NCBI RefSeq assembly: GCF_030273315.1
Contig: NZ_CP127174.1
Coordinates: forward strand, 2,542,001-2,606,000
DNA: 64,000 bases
Reading direction: 5' to 3'
Origin: Natrialbaceae archaeon AArc-T1-2
Lineage (GTDB): Archaea; Halobacteriota; Halobacteria; Halobacteriales; Natrialbaceae
The position numbers were made by a program, and so were the translations under genes. Of this stretch, positions 35,049 through 44,074 are shown in pieces; within the stretch, counting starts at the first letter, position 1, and each line of letters opens with the position of its first letter. The notes beneath the pieces are model-generated. The model ran no database searches, had not been told where the DNA came from, and saw only the letters and a program-made list of their open reading frames with translations.

Positions 35049-35986
35049 TCTGTCCCCGCGGAGGAGTCGTCCCCGTAGTAGTGTTTGAAGATGTCGTCGA
35101 GCTGCGGGTCTCCGATGTCGACGTCTTCTACTTCGAACTCCACGAGGTGCTCTAGCAACGCGGCAGGGTCGCCGGTGTAGGTGAATCGAACTGTCCTGTC
35201 GACGGTCTCGAGGTCGATCATCTCAGCCGTCGTAAACTGTCGTTCGTCGACCGGCTCGGTAAACTGCACCCGAACGTCCTTTCCGCCCCGTTCGAGCAGG
35301 TCCTCGATGTCCTCGAGAGCGACCAGCTCTCCGTCCCGGATGATCCCCACGCGATCGCAGACGCGCTGGACTTCGCTGAGGATGTGTGAGGAGAAGAAAA
35401 TTGTCTTGCCGGCGTCGCGTTCCTCCTCGAGAAAGAGGTGCATCCGGTCCTGTTTGAGCGGGTCGAGACCGGCCGTCGGTTCGTCCAAAATGGCGAGATC
35501 CGGATCGTGCATGAACGCCTGGACGATCCCGAGCATCCGTTTGTTCCCTGCCGAGTACGTCTCGATTCGTTGATCGAGCGGTGGACGAAACAGTTCCAGT
35601 AACTCGTCTCGTCGTTCGTCGCCGCGCATCCGGGCGAAGTAATCGAGCACCTCGCGGCCGGTGAGTCGTTCCTCGAAGCCGAGCGTGTCCGGCAGATACC
35701 CGATGTTAGCTTTCGCCTCGGTGAGCGCCCGTCGGTTCCGGATGTCCGCACCGAGTATTTCCCCAGTACCCGACGTCGGCTTGATGAGCCCGAGCAACAG
35801 CCGAATGGTCGTCGTCTTGCCTGCCCCGTTCGGCCCGAGATAGCCGAAGATCTCGCCCGCCTCGACGTCGACGGAGATGTCGTCGTTGGCGGTGATGTCG
35901 CCGTACCGTTTCGTGAGCCCGTCCAGACTGATCCGCGTCAGGTCCTGGGTCGACGCCGGCTCGGTTTCGGCAGTCTGGGAACACAT
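35045..35986 (-). CDS. ABC transporter ATP-binding protein
   Basis: 313 residues. Walker A is GPNGAGKTTTIRLL, the Q-loop region is NIGYLPDTLG, the signature is degenerate as TYSAGNKRMLGIVQ (SAGNK for LSGGQ), Walker B is LAILDEPTAGLDP and the switch His is in FFSSHI. The divergent signature is common in ABC-2 exporter ATPases. It energises the two permeases encoded downstream. The ATG at 35986 (MCSQTAETEP) is chosen; a GTG two codons earlier is possible. Confidence 0.92.
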   Translation of the reverse strand: MCSQTAETEPASTQDLTRISLDGLTKRYGDITANDDISVDVEAGEIFGYLGPNGAGKTTTIRLLLGLIKPTSGTGEILGADIRNRRALTEAKANIGYLPDTLGFEERLTGREVLDYFARMRGDERRDELLELFRPPLDQRIETYSAGNKRMLGIVQAFMHDPDLAILDEPTAGLDPLKQDRMHLFLEEERDAGKTIFFSSHILSEVQRVCDRVGIIRDGELVALEDIEDLLERGGKDVRVQFTEPVDERQFTTAEMIDLETVDRTVRFTYTGDPAALLEHLVEFEVEDVDIGDPQLDDIFKHYYGDDSSAGTE

Positions 35987-36099
35987 AATCACTAGTGTTG
36001 AGACGCCGGAGCAAAAGTTTCGACGGTGAGTTGACTATCCTGAGAACGTCATGCTGTCGGACCAGTTCACGCACCGGTCGCGCTCGAGACGCCGTCGTC

Positions 36100-36111
36100 G
36101 GAAGCGATTCC
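36100..36111. promoter_or_regulatory. GGAA-N4-TTCC palindrome upstream of the formate-dehydrogenase-type gene
   Basis: GGAAGCGATTCC at 36100-36111 has the GGAA-N4-TTCC form, one base per arm different from the CGAA-N4-TTCG site of NarO/DmsR. It lies 81 bases before ATG 36192, upstream of a TATA-like GTTATTGTG (36126-36134). A regulatory role is inferred from position only. Confidence 0.35.
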
Positions 36112-36191
36112 AGCTCGGGAACAGGTTATTGTGTGTTGGGACCGTCTATCACGGATGAGCGAGCGGTTCCCCGTTCCCCACCCGTCTACGT

Positions 36192-38282
36192 ATGTCCGAT
36201 ACTGATCCCGTCAAGACGATCTGTCCGTACTGTGGCGTCGGCTGTGGTATCACGGTCGACCAGGGTGAAGAGCCCGGCGACGTCCAGTTCCGACCCTGGG
36301 GCGATGCCCCGGTCAACGAGGGACGCATCTGCATCAAAGGCGGTGCGGCGACCGAGGTCGTCGACCACGAGGACCGGCTCACCGACCCCCAGATCAGAGA
36401 CGACGACGGCAGCCTGCGCGAGGCGAGCTGGGAAGAGGCCTACGAGCGGATCGTCTCGGAGATGGAACGCATCCGCGAGGTGTACGGCCCCGACGCGATG
36501 GGGTTTTACGGCTCCTCGAAGGTGATGAACGAGGAGAACTACCTGCTGCAGAAACTCGCCCGTCGGTACGGGACGAACAACGTCGACAACTGCACCCGGA
36601 TGTGTCACGCCTCGACGGTCTGGGCGCTGCGGACGAGCCTCGGTGCCGGGGCGATGACGAACAGTATGGCCGATCTCCGAGCGGAAGCCGACGTACTCTG
36701 GATCCAGGGTGCGAATCCGGGCGAACAACACCCGATCGCCAACAGCCAGTACTTCCGCCAGGCCGTCCTCGAGGGTGCGACCGTCATCCAGGTCGATCCG
36801 CACGCGAACAAGACGACGCGGTCGTTCAAGATCGACGAGACCGACCGTCACCAGCACCTCCAGTTGAAGCCGGGCACCGACATCGCCCTCTTGAACGTCG
36901 TCCTCAAGACGGTACTCGAGAACGACTGGATCGACGAGAAGTTCATCGACGAACGAACGGAGGGCTTCGAGCACCTCGTCGAGACCCTCGAGGACGTCGA
37001 CACGGAAGCGGCTGCCAAGAGCTGTGGCGTCCCTCTCGAGGAGATCGAACGCGCTGCCGAGACGTACGCCACGGCCGAAAACGCGGCCATCTTCACGGGG
37101 ATGGGGATGAGCCAGCATACAAGCGGCGTCGACAACGTGCAAAACGAGATCAACCTGGCGCTGATCACGGGCAACCTCGGCCGGCCCGGCACGGGGGTCA
37201 ACCCGCTCCGTGGCCAGAACAACGTCCAGGGGACCTGTGACGTCGGCGCGATGCCGAACGTCCTCCCCGGCTACCAGCTCGTCGACGACGACGAGGCACG
37301 CGAGGCAGTCGAGGCAGTCTGGGGATTCGAGATCCCCGACGAGCCCGGGCTGACGAACGTCGAGATCTCCCACGAGTCCGGCACGTCGATCCACGGACTG
37401 TACGTCATGGGCGAAAATCCCATCATGTCCGAGCCCGACGCCAACCGCGTCGCCGAACGGTTCGAGAAACTGGAGTTCGTCGTCGTCCAGGACATCTTCC
37501 CGACCGAGACGGCCGAGTACGCAGACGTGATCCTGCCGGCGACGAGCTGGGCCGAACGCGGCGGCACGGTGACGAACACCGATCGGCGCGTCCAGCGCAT
37601 GCGCGGCGTCGAAAACGTCCACGAGAACACGAAACACGACCTCGAGATCGTCTCGGAAGTCGGGACTCGTCTCTTCGGCGAGGGGTTCGATTTCGAGGGT
37701 CCCGAGGCGGTCTTCGAGGAACTCCGGCAGGTCTGTCCGAGCTATCACGGAATGACCTACGAGGCGCTGGGCAAGGAGGGTATTCACTGGCCCTGCTACG
37801 AGCCCGGCGACGAGGGCGATCCCTACCTCTACGAGGACTCGTTCGACACCGACAGCGGACTGGGACACATCGAGGGCGTCCGCCACCAGGACCCTGCCGA
37901 GACGCCCGACGAGGAGTATCCGCTCGTCCTGACGACGGCCCGCCTCGAGGAACACTACAACACGGGGACGATGAGCACCCGGTCGCCGACGCTGAACCGT
38001 CAGACGCCGGAGAACTTCGTCGACGTCCATCCCAACGACGCGAAGCGATACGGCATCGAGGACGGAGACGACGTGCGGCTCCGATCTCGGCGGGGCGAGA
38101 TCACGGTCCGGGCACAGATCACCGAAGACATCAAAGAGGGCGTCGTCTGGACGACCCCGCACTTCGCGGCCGCTTCCGCCAACCGTCTCACGAACGACGT
38201 GCTCGACGAACGGGCGAAGATTCCCGAGTACAAGGCTGCAGCCGCGGAGATCGACGTCGGCCTCGAACCCGCCGACGACTGA
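36192..38282 (+). CDS. Cytoplasmic formate-dehydrogenase-type molybdopterin oxidoreductase
   Basis: 696 residues. The N-terminal 4Fe-4S ligands are Cys11, Cys14, Cys18 and Cys47 (CPYCGVGCG...ICIKG). The metal ligand is Cys138 in NCTRMCHASTV, matching the FDH-H class in which Sec or Cys occupies this place. The molybdopterin domain has GANPGEQHPI, GMGMSQHTSGV and the C-terminal TARLEEHYNTGTMSTRSPTL. There is no Tat signal and no extra ferredoxin domains, so it is a soluble cytoplasmic enzyme. The electron acceptor is not encoded nearby; ferredoxin is possible. Substrate formate is inferred from family similarity. A UspA gene follows. Confidence 0.88.
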   Translation: MSDTDPVKTICPYCGVGCGITVDQGEEPGDVQFRPWGDAPVNEGRICIKGGAATEVVDHEDRLTDPQIRDDDGSLREASWEEAYERIVSEMERIREVYGPDAMGFYGSSKVMNEENYLLQKLARRYGTNNVDNCTRMCHASTVWALRTSLGAGAMTNSMADLRAEADVLWIQGANPGEQHPIANSQYFRQAVLEGATVIQVDPHANKTTRSFKIDETDRHQHLQLKPGTDIALLNVVLKTVLENDWIDEKFIDERTEGFEHLVETLEDVDTEAAAKSCGVPLEEIERAAETYATAENAAIFTGMGMSQHTSGVDNVQNEINLALITGNLGRPGTGVNPLRGQNNVQGTCDVGAMPNVLPGYQLVDDDEAREAVEAVWGFEIPDEPGLTNVEISHESGTSIHGLYVMGENPIMSEPDANRVAERFEKLEFVVVQDIFPTETAEYADVILPATSWAERGGTVTNTDRRVQRMRGVENVHENTKHDLEIVSEVGTRLFGEGFDFEGPEAVFEELRQVCPSYHGMTYEALGKEGIHWPCYEPGDEGDPYLYEDSFDTDSGLGHIEGVRHQDPAETPDEEYPLVLTTARLEEHYNTGTMSTRSPTLNRQTPENFVDVHPNDAKRYGIEDGDDVRLRSRRGEITVRAQITEDIKEGVVWTTPHFAAASANRLTNDVLDERAKIPEYKAAAAEIDVGLEPADD

Positions 38283-38417
38283 CCGCGAGGTCCGTTTCGC
38301 TCTCGCATCACCCATCCGTGCTCTCACCGGAATCCATTCGAGCAACGATGAGACGCAGTCGGGCAGTTTGAACACGACCAACCGAGGGTATAATTGTCGT
38401 CGGCCGTAGACTCGGTC

Positions 38418-38828
38418 ATGTACGAACACGTTCTCGTCCCGACGGACGGCAGCGACGGGACGCAACCGGCGATCGAGCACGGAACGACGATCGCCGACCG
38501 GTTCGGGGCGACCCTGCACGCGCTGTCGGTGATCACGGAGGGTCCGTACGACTCGCCCGCAGCGCTCGAAGAGCGTGCCGAGCGCGCAGTCGAACGCGTC
38601 GAACGGACGGCCCGAAACGACGGGGTCGACGTCGTCACCACCGTAAGCGAAGGCGTCCCACACGAGGAGATCGTCGCGTACGCGACCGGAAACGACGTCG
38701 ACATGATCGTCATGGGCACTCAGGGACGGACGGGACTCGATCGGGTGCTCGTCGGCAGCGTCGCCGAACAGGTCGTCCGCAACGCACCGATGCCGGTCGT
38801 CACCGTTCGCGCGGACGGCACGGGCTAG
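38418..38828 (+). CDS. Universal stress protein (UspA family)
   Basis: 136 residues. The N-terminus MYEHVLVPTDGSDGTQP is preceded by a start at 38418, and the nucleotide motif is GTQGRTGLDRVLVGSVAEQVV. Its stop overlaps the convergent carbamate kinase stop by four bases. It lies 135 bases after the FDH-type gene and may be co-regulated with it. Confidence 0.92.
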   Translation: MYEHVLVPTDGSDGTQPAIEHGTTIADRFGATLHALSVITEGPYDSPAALEERAERAVERVERTARNDGVDVVTTVSEGVPHEEIVAYATGNDVDMIVMGTQGRTGLDRVLVGSVAEQVVRNAPMPVVTVRADGTG

Positions 38829-39754
38829 GGTCTCACCCGGGTGCCGGTCTCGCCGGCAAGCGCCGCCTCGAGTCGGCCGGGCGTGGTGATCACGGCTCGG
38901 TCGCCGCCGCGTTCGAGAAACTGACAGCACGCCCTCACTTTCGGGCCCATGCTTCCCGGTGCAAACTCGTCGTTCTCGAGGCGGGTCCGGAGTTCGTCGA
39001 CGGCAACCTCCCGCAGCGGCCGCTGATCTGGCCCGCCGTAGTCCGCGTAGGCGTACTCGACGTCCGTCAGGAACAGGAGCGTATCGGCCTCGAGTTCGGT
39101 CCCGAGCAACCGGGCGGTGTAATCCTTGTCGACGACCGCCTCGACGCCCTCGAGGGCGTCCCCGCGGGAAACGGGAACGCCACCGCCGCCGGCACAGATC
39201 ACGGCGTCTTCGCGTTCCAGAAGCCGGCCGATCGTCTCCCGCTCGACGACCTCGAGTGGCTCCGGCGAGGGGACTACCCGGCGGTACGGCCGCTCGCCTT
39301 TGCCCGTCCGACGGGTCTCGAAGGGTTTCGACGCGGCCGTCTCCTCGTCGTAGAACGGGCCGACGGGTTTCGTCGGCTCCTCGAACGCTGAATCCTCTGG
39401 ATCGACGACGATCCGGGTGAGGACCGTGGCGACGGTCGCGCCGGAGGCAGCGCTCTCGAGGGCCTGCCCGAGCGGATAGCCGATCTCGGCCTGGGTCCCG
39501 GCGACGAGGACGTCGAGGGGAAGCCGGGGCGTCTCCGCATCTTCCTGCTCGAGGAGGCGGTTCCCGACCTGTGGTCCGTTACCGTGGACGAGCACGAGGT
39601 CGGTGCCTGCCTCGAGGAGCCCCGCGAGCTCGGTCGCCGTCTCCTCGAGAACCGCGAGCTGGTCCTCGTAGGTCCACGAGCTATCGGCTTCGACTAAAGC
39701 GTTGCCGCCGAGAGCGACGACGACTCGGTCGGCGTCCGACGTGTGCTCTGCCAT
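38825..39754 (-). CDS. arcC: Carbamate kinase
   Basis: 309 residues of the amino-acid kinase fold: VVALGGNALVEADSSW at the N-terminus, LVLVHGNGPQVGNRLL, ICAGGGGVPV, VVDKDYTARLLGTELEADTLLFLTDV and MGPKVRACCQFLE. It makes ATP from carbamoyl phosphate and ADP, the last step of arginine or agmatine fermentation, or the reverse. The divergent neighbour, 32 bases away, is a cyclic 2,3-diphosphoglycerate synthase-like gene; this pairing occurs in many archaea. No arginine deiminase genes are in the window. Confidence 0.94.
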   Translation of the reverse strand: MAEHTSDADRVVVALGGNALVEADSSWTYEDQLAVLEETATELAGLLEAGTDLVLVHGNGPQVGNRLLEQEDAETPRLPLDVLVAGTQAEIGYPLGQALESAASGATVATVLTRIVVDPEDSAFEEPTKPVGPFYDEETAASKPFETRRTGKGERPYRRVVPSPEPLEVVERETIGRLLEREDAVICAGGGGVPVSRGDALEGVEAVVDKDYTARLLGTELEADTLLFLTDVEYAYADYGGPDQRPLREVAVDELRTRLENDEFAPGSMGPKVRACCQFLERGGDRAVITTPGRLEAALAGETGTRVRP

Positions 39755-39786
39755 AGTATTTTGTCAATCGCGAGAGAGTTAAGGCT

Positions 39787-41127
39787 ATGAGTCGGACGCG
39801 AGTCCTTATCATGGGTGCAGCGGGTCGGGACTTCCACGACTTCAACGTCGTCTTCCGGGAGGACGACGGCGTCGAGGTCGTCGCCTTCACCCACACCGAG
39901 AGCCAGAACGTCGGCGAACTCGAGGAGTTTCCTGAACGGCACTACCCGCCCGCACTCGCGGGCGAGAACTATCCCGACGGGATCCCCATCTACTCCGAGG
40001 GGGACCTCGAGGACGTGATCGACCGCGAGGACGTCGATCAGGTCGTCTTTTCCTACTCCGACGTCTCCCACGAACACGTCATGCACCAGGCCTCCCGCGC
40101 GCTCGCCGCGGGTGCTGACTTCCGGCTGATCGGTCCCGATGCGATGACACTCGAGGCGTCGGTGCCCGTCGTCGCCGTCGACGCGGTCCGGACCGGCTGT
40201 GGCAAGTCCCAGACCGCACGCAAACTCGCGGACCTGCTTTCCGAGCGCGGCCTCGCGGTCGTCGTCGTCCGCGAACCGATGCCCTACGGCGACCTCGAGG
40301 CCCAGCGTGTCCAGCGGTTCGCCTCGTTCGACGATCTCGAGGACGCCGACGTCACCATCGAGGAACGCGAGGAGTACGAGGGCCACCTCGAGCGGGGCCA
40401 CGTCGTCTACGCGGGCGTCGACTACGAGGCGATCCTCGAGCGCGCCGAGGCAGAAGCCGACGTCATCGTCTGGGATGGCGGCAACAACGAACTGCCGTTC
40501 TACGAACCCGACGTCCACTTCGTCGTCGCCGACCCGCATCGACCCGGCTCCGAACGGCGGTACCACCCCGGCGAGACTAACCTCCGGCTGGCGGACTACG
40601 TGATCATCAACAAGGAAAACACCGCCGAGGAATCGGGGATACAGGAGGTCGAGACAAACGTCCGCGAGCACAATCCCGACGCGGAGATCGTCCACGCCGA
40701 CTCGGTCATCTCGACCAACGGCGACGCCATCGCGGGCCAGCGCGTCCTCGTCGTCGAGGACGGCCCGACGCTCACCCACGGCGACGCCCCCTACGGAGCG
40801 GGCTGGATCGCCGCAAACGACCACGACGCAGCCGAGATTATCGATCCGGGGCCGGCCGCCGTCGGCACGATTCAGGCGATCCTCGAGCGCTACGACCACC
40901 TCGAGCCCGTCCTCCCCGCGATGGGCTACTCCCGAGAACAGATCGACGACCTCGAGGCAACGATCGAACGCGCCGATCCCGACGTCGTCGTCTCGGGGAC
41001 GCCCTCGGACCTCTCGCGGCTGGTCGACGTCTCCGTCCCGATCGTTCGGGTCCGGTACGAACTCGAAGAGAAGAATCGAACGCTCGAGGAGATTCTCGAG
41101 GACCACGCCGACGACCTCGGACTCTAG
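39787..41127 (+). CDS. Cyclic 2,3-diphosphoglycerate synthase-like NTPase
   Basis: 446 residues (COG2403 type). The N-terminal part is Rossmann-like (RVLIMGAAGRDFHDFNVVF). A P-loop-like motif VRTGCGKSQTARKLADLL near residue 137 and IVWDGGNNELPF near residue 230 follow, as in cyclic 2,3-diphosphoglycerate synthetases that close 2,3-bisphosphoglycerate with ATP. In halophiles, cDPG is not an established compatible solute, so the true product is uncertain. The close neighbour carbamate kinase suggests a link to carbamoyl phosphate or nucleoside metabolism in addition. Starts at ATG 39787. Confidence 0.85.
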   Translation: MSRTRVLIMGAAGRDFHDFNVVFREDDGVEVVAFTHTESQNVGELEEFPERHYPPALAGENYPDGIPIYSEGDLEDVIDREDVDQVVFSYSDVSHEHVMHQASRALAAGADFRLIGPDAMTLEASVPVVAVDAVRTGCGKSQTARKLADLLSERGLAVVVVREPMPYGDLEAQRVQRFASFDDLEDADVTIEEREEYEGHLERGHVVYAGVDYEAILERAEAEADVIVWDGGNNELPFYEPDVHFVVADPHRPGSERRYHPGETNLRLADYVIINKENTAEESGIQEVETNVREHNPDAEIVHADSVISTNGDAIAGQRVLVVEDGPTLTHGDAPYGAGWIAANDHDAAEIIDPGPAAVGTIQAILERYDHLEPVLPAMGYSREQIDDLEATIERADPDVVVSGTPSDLSRLVDVSVPIVRVRYELEEKNRTLEEILEDHADDLGL

Positions 41128-41154
41128 ACGCGACGGGTCACCGCCGTATGGTGA

Positions 41155-41550
41155 TCACTCGCGGTACTCTTCGACGTCGACCACCTTCCTGGTCTCCTCG
41201 TGGACGAGGTCACCGTCAGCCGAGACGACCGGCGCGCCGAGTTCGCGCCCGACCGCGGCGACGAGCGCGTCCATCCCGGTGAGAAACGGCCCTTGATGCC
41301 CGACCTCGTCCGCGATTTCTCCTGCGAGACCCGCGGTTTCGTCGTCGATATCGTAGACCTCACCCCACGAGAGGTCGGCTGCCGCCGCGGCGACGTCGCC
41401 GTCGGGCGCGTTACCCTCCCCGACCAGCACCTCGGCGTAGGCCGGTGCCGGGAAGACGAACTGCTCGTCTTCGTTCGCGAGCAGGTAGTCGGCAGTCGCG
41501 TCGACGCCATTCAGGTAATCGATAAGAAAGTTCGCGTCGAGTACCTTCAT
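41155..41550 (-). CDS. vapC: VapC-type PIN ribonuclease toxin
   Basis: 131 residues. PIN acidic residues are seen at Asp5 (MKVLDANFLIDYL), Glu in YAEVLVGEG, Asp in GMDALVAAVG and SADGDL at the end. It should cleave a specific RNA (often tRNA or rRNA) unless bound by the antitoxin. It is encoded immediately downstream of, and overlaps by ATGA, a VapB-like antitoxin gene. It is the only toxin-antitoxin pair in the window. Confidence 0.88.
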   Translation of the reverse strand: MKVLDANFLIDYLNGVDATADYLLANEDEQFVFPAPAYAEVLVGEGNAPDGDVAAAAADLSWGEVYDIDDETAGLAGEIADEVGHQGPFLTGMDALVAAVGRELGAPVVSADGDLVHEETRKVVDVEEYRE

Positions 41551-41786
41551 TCGTCCAGCCGACGCATCCGCTCTTTCGACTGCTCTTTTTGTTTCGTTCG
41601 GGCCTCACGAACGCGGTCGGCGTGATCGTCCGACCACCGTCCGAACCCGGCGAGCAGGTCTCGTTCGCTTTCGTCCTCGAGGATGCGCTCGAGGACGTCG
41701 TTGTAGCTCTCCCCCTCGCGCCGGCGACGCTCGAGGTGACGTTTCACCCGATCGCTGACCCGAATCTGCTCGTCGGCAGTCGACAT
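41547..41786 (-). CDS. vapB: VapB-type antitoxin
   Basis: 79 residues. The N-terminal ribbon-helix-helix-like pattern is MSTADEQIRVSDRVKRHLERRRREGESYNDVLERIL, and the C-terminal toxin-binding tail is rich in Lys/Arg/Glu (RTKQKEQSKERMRRL). It should bind its own promoter and the PIN toxin. It overlaps the toxin start by four bases. Confidence 0.82.
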   Translation of the reverse strand: MSTADEQIRVSDRVKRHLERRRREGESYNDVLERILEDESERDLLAGFGRWSDDHADRVREARTKQKEQSKERMRRLDE

Positions 41787-41842
41787 CCGTACGTCAACGT
41801 TCGCGTCGACGCGGCTTAGTCGTTGGGACCCGATCGGGAATC

Positions 41843-42961
41843 CTACACCGCCCGCGTCGCCTCGTCGATGATCTCGAGCGCTTCCTTCAGCTCCTCCATC
41901 CCGGTCGCATACGAGAGGCGGGCGTACCCCTCGCCGTTCGCGCCGAAGGCGTCGCCGGGGACGACGACCACGCCCCGGTCGAGCACTTCGTCACACCAGC
42001 CCTCGGGGACCTTCGGCATGGCGTAAAACGCCCCCTTCGGGGTCGGGACCTCGAGACCGGCGTCCTCGAGGCCGTCTACCACGACGTCCCGACGTCGCTC
42101 GAAGGCCTCGACCATCTCCGCGACGGGCTCTTGTGGCCCCGACAGCGCTGCTTCGGCGGCGTACTGGGCGGGGGCGCTGGCACAGGCCTGGGCGTACTGG
42201 TGGACCCGCAGCATGCGTTCGATCCGTCGGGTCGAGCCGAGGACCCAGCCGAGTCGCCAGCCCGTCATCGAGTACGTCTTCGAGCAGGCGCTGACGACGA
42301 CGACGTTGTCGGTCTCGGCGAACGCGAGTGGCGAGTGGTGTTCGCCCTCGAAGACGATGTGTTCGTAGACCTCGTCGGAGAGACAGAGCACGTCGTGTTC
42401 GTCCGCGATCCGAGCGAACTCGCGCATGTCGGCCTCGCTCTGGACCGCCCCCGTCGGGTTGGCTGGGCTGTTGACGACGAACGCCGCGGTGTCGTCAGTG
42501 ATTGCGTCCTCGACCGCTGCCGGGTCCATCGTGAGATCCTCGCGAAGCCCGACGGGTTTTGGGGTCCCACCGGCGATGCGAGTCAGCGCGTCGTAGGAGA
42601 CGAAGCCAGGATCGGGGAAGATCACCTCCTCGCCGGGATCGACGTGAGCCTCGAGGACGAGGTGCAAGGCCTCGCTGCCGCCAGCGGTGGCGATGACGTC
42701 GCCGGAAGAAACCGCGAGCCCGTAATCCCGGTCGTACGTCGCGGCGATCGCCTCGCGGAGCTCGAGGGTGCCCTTGTTCGACGTGTAGGCGTCGGTCTCG
42801 CCGGCCTCGATCGCCTCGATCGCCGCCTCGCGAGCGTGTGCTGGCGTCGGAAAGTCCGGCTGACCGATCCCGAGATTGATCGCATCTTCGCTCGCAGCCT
42901 CGAACACCTCGCGGATACCGCTGATCGACACCTGCTCGACTCGGGCTGAAAACTCCGTCAT
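41843..42961 (-). CDS. Aspartate-type aminotransferase (PLP, class I/II)
   Basis: 372 residues. The PLP lysine is Lys228 in SACSKTYSMTGWRLGW. Other motifs are NLGIGQPDFPTPAHARE, VIATAGGSEALHLVLEA, NSPANPTGAV and LSDEVYEHIVFEG. It transfers an amino group from aspartate, or a related amino acid, to 2-oxoglutarate. ATG 42961 begins the typical family N-terminus, since the in-frame start at 43000 adds 13 unlikely residues. It is followed at some distance by the VapBC pair on the same strand. The amino-acid specificity is not determined by sequence. Confidence 0.92.
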   Translation of the reverse strand: MTEFSARVEQVSISGIREVFEAASEDAINLGIGQPDFPTPAHAREAAIEAIEAGETDAYTSNKGTLELREAIAATYDRDYGLAVSSGDVIATAGGSEALHLVLEAHVDPGEEVIFPDPGFVSYDALTRIAGGTPKPVGLREDLTMDPAAVEDAITDDTAAFVVNSPANPTGAVQSEADMREFARIADEHDVLCLSDEVYEHIVFEGEHHSPLAFAETDNVVVVSACSKTYSMTGWRLGWVLGSTRRIERMLRVHQYAQACASAPAQYAAEAALSGPQEPVAEMVEAFERRRDVVVDGLEDAGLEVPTPKGAFYAMPKVPEGWCDEVLDRGVVVVPGDAFGANGEGYARLSYATGMEELKEALEIIDEATRAV

Positions 42962-43101
42962 GCCCGAACGAGGGACGTCGATCCCGATAACTCTTAACAT
43001 CGGACCGTCTGCCGTCGAGCGATAGCGACCGCCGACTGGTTCGACGCGCGAGTCGTGGCTCGAGGCTCACACGACACTCTCTGTTTCCCGTTCGCAAGCC
43101 G

Positions 43102-43127
43102 TGACAGTATCCTGTTCCTGACTGTCA
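43102..43127. promoter_or_regulatory. TGACAGT/ACTGTCA inverted repeat between two divergent genes
   Basis: TGACAGT (43102-43108) and ACTGTCA (43121-43127) are a perfect 7-bp inverted repeat with a 12-base spacer, in the divergent region between the aminotransferase gene and the DUF6517 lipoprotein gene. The arms share ATACTGTC with the motif at 2641 and 17018. It is a candidate operator for one or both genes. Confidence 0.5.
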
Positions 43128-43169
43128 TACCGGAACGAATATTGTGACGTCGGTCCACGTGAGGAACTG

Positions 43170-43985
43170 ATGAGATCACGACGGGCGGTTCTCGCCGCCG
43201 GGATGACGGGGACCGTGGCGCTTTCGGCCGGCTGTCTCGGGTTCGTGCTGGGAGACGAGCCCCTCGAGTTTGCCGCTGCCCGGGCCGAACCGACCGACGA
43301 TGCACTGTCCGACGCCGGCTACGAACACGTCGAAACGAGACGCGAAGACCACGACGAGACGGTCGAGGCCGCCAGCGCGACGAGATCGGTTCGTGCCACC
43401 TACTGGCACAGCACCTACGAGAAAACCCTCGAGCGACGAGTACTGCTCGAGGAGGGAGCGCTCGACGACGTCGACGAGGAGTCGGAAACGGAGTTAGCCG
43501 ACGACCACGACGGCGTCGACCAGGACTCGGAACGAGAGATCGACGACTCCGACGAGGGGACGAAAACGGAGCAGGCCGACTTCGACGATCCCGACGAGCC
43601 CATCGAAGCGGCGTTTCTCGCGATCGTCTCGATGCCGGCGATGGAGGTTCTCGGAACGACGTACAATCCGCTCGCCGACATGGACAGCGAGCAACTGCTC
43701 GCAGAGATCGGTGCGGAGAGCGACGACGACCACGACCACGAACTCGAGGACGCCACCCGGGTCGAGACGATCGAGCGTTCGATTCTCGGCGACGACAGGG
43801 ACGTCGACGTCTTCGAGACCACGACGACTGTGGACGACCGGGAGATCGACCTCGACGTGCTCGTCGCTGCGTTCGGTCACGAGGACGATTACCTCGTCTT
43901 CGTTGGCGGTTACCCAAGCGATCTCGAGGACGAACGCGAGGCGCTCGAGACGGTACTGACGTCGATCGACCACCCGATCGAGTAA
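43170..43985 (+). CDS. DUF6517-type lipoprotein, second paralogue
   Basis: 271 residues. The signal is RSRRAVLAAGMTGTVALSAGC (lipobox SAGC). It shares with the 15124-15834 protein the pattern SMPAMEVLGTTYNPLADMDSEQL (matching STPQVGVAGWNVNPVEEMSTAEL) and the closing strand-rich region, but has an additional acidic insert near residues 100-125. It should be an exported lipid-anchored protein of unknown function. ATG 43170 directly precedes the signal. Confidence 0.83.
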   Translation: MRSRRAVLAAGMTGTVALSAGCLGFVLGDEPLEFAAARAEPTDDALSDAGYEHVETRREDHDETVEAASATRSVRATYWHSTYEKTLERRVLLEEGALDDVDEESETELADDHDGVDQDSEREIDDSDEGTKTEQADFDDPDEPIEAAFLAIVSMPAMEVLGTTYNPLADMDSEQLLAEIGAESDDDHDHELEDATRVETIERSILGDDRDVDVFETTTTVDDREIDLDVLVAAFGHEDDYLVFVGGYPSDLEDEREALETVLTSIDHPIE

Positions 43986-44074
43986 TACCGGGGTCTCGAC
44001 GTCTTATTCGACCGATTCCCACCGAGAGGGAACTGCTCTGACGTTTATAGTACTGCTAGGTACAATCGCGGTGT

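Noticed and set aside
36186-38930. Long open frame (914 codons) on the minus strand opposite the FDH-type gene
   Set aside because: It is antisense to a clear molybdoenzyme gene and has the Arg/Val/Asp-rich composition expected from an antisense frame in GC-rich DNA. No domain is recognisable.
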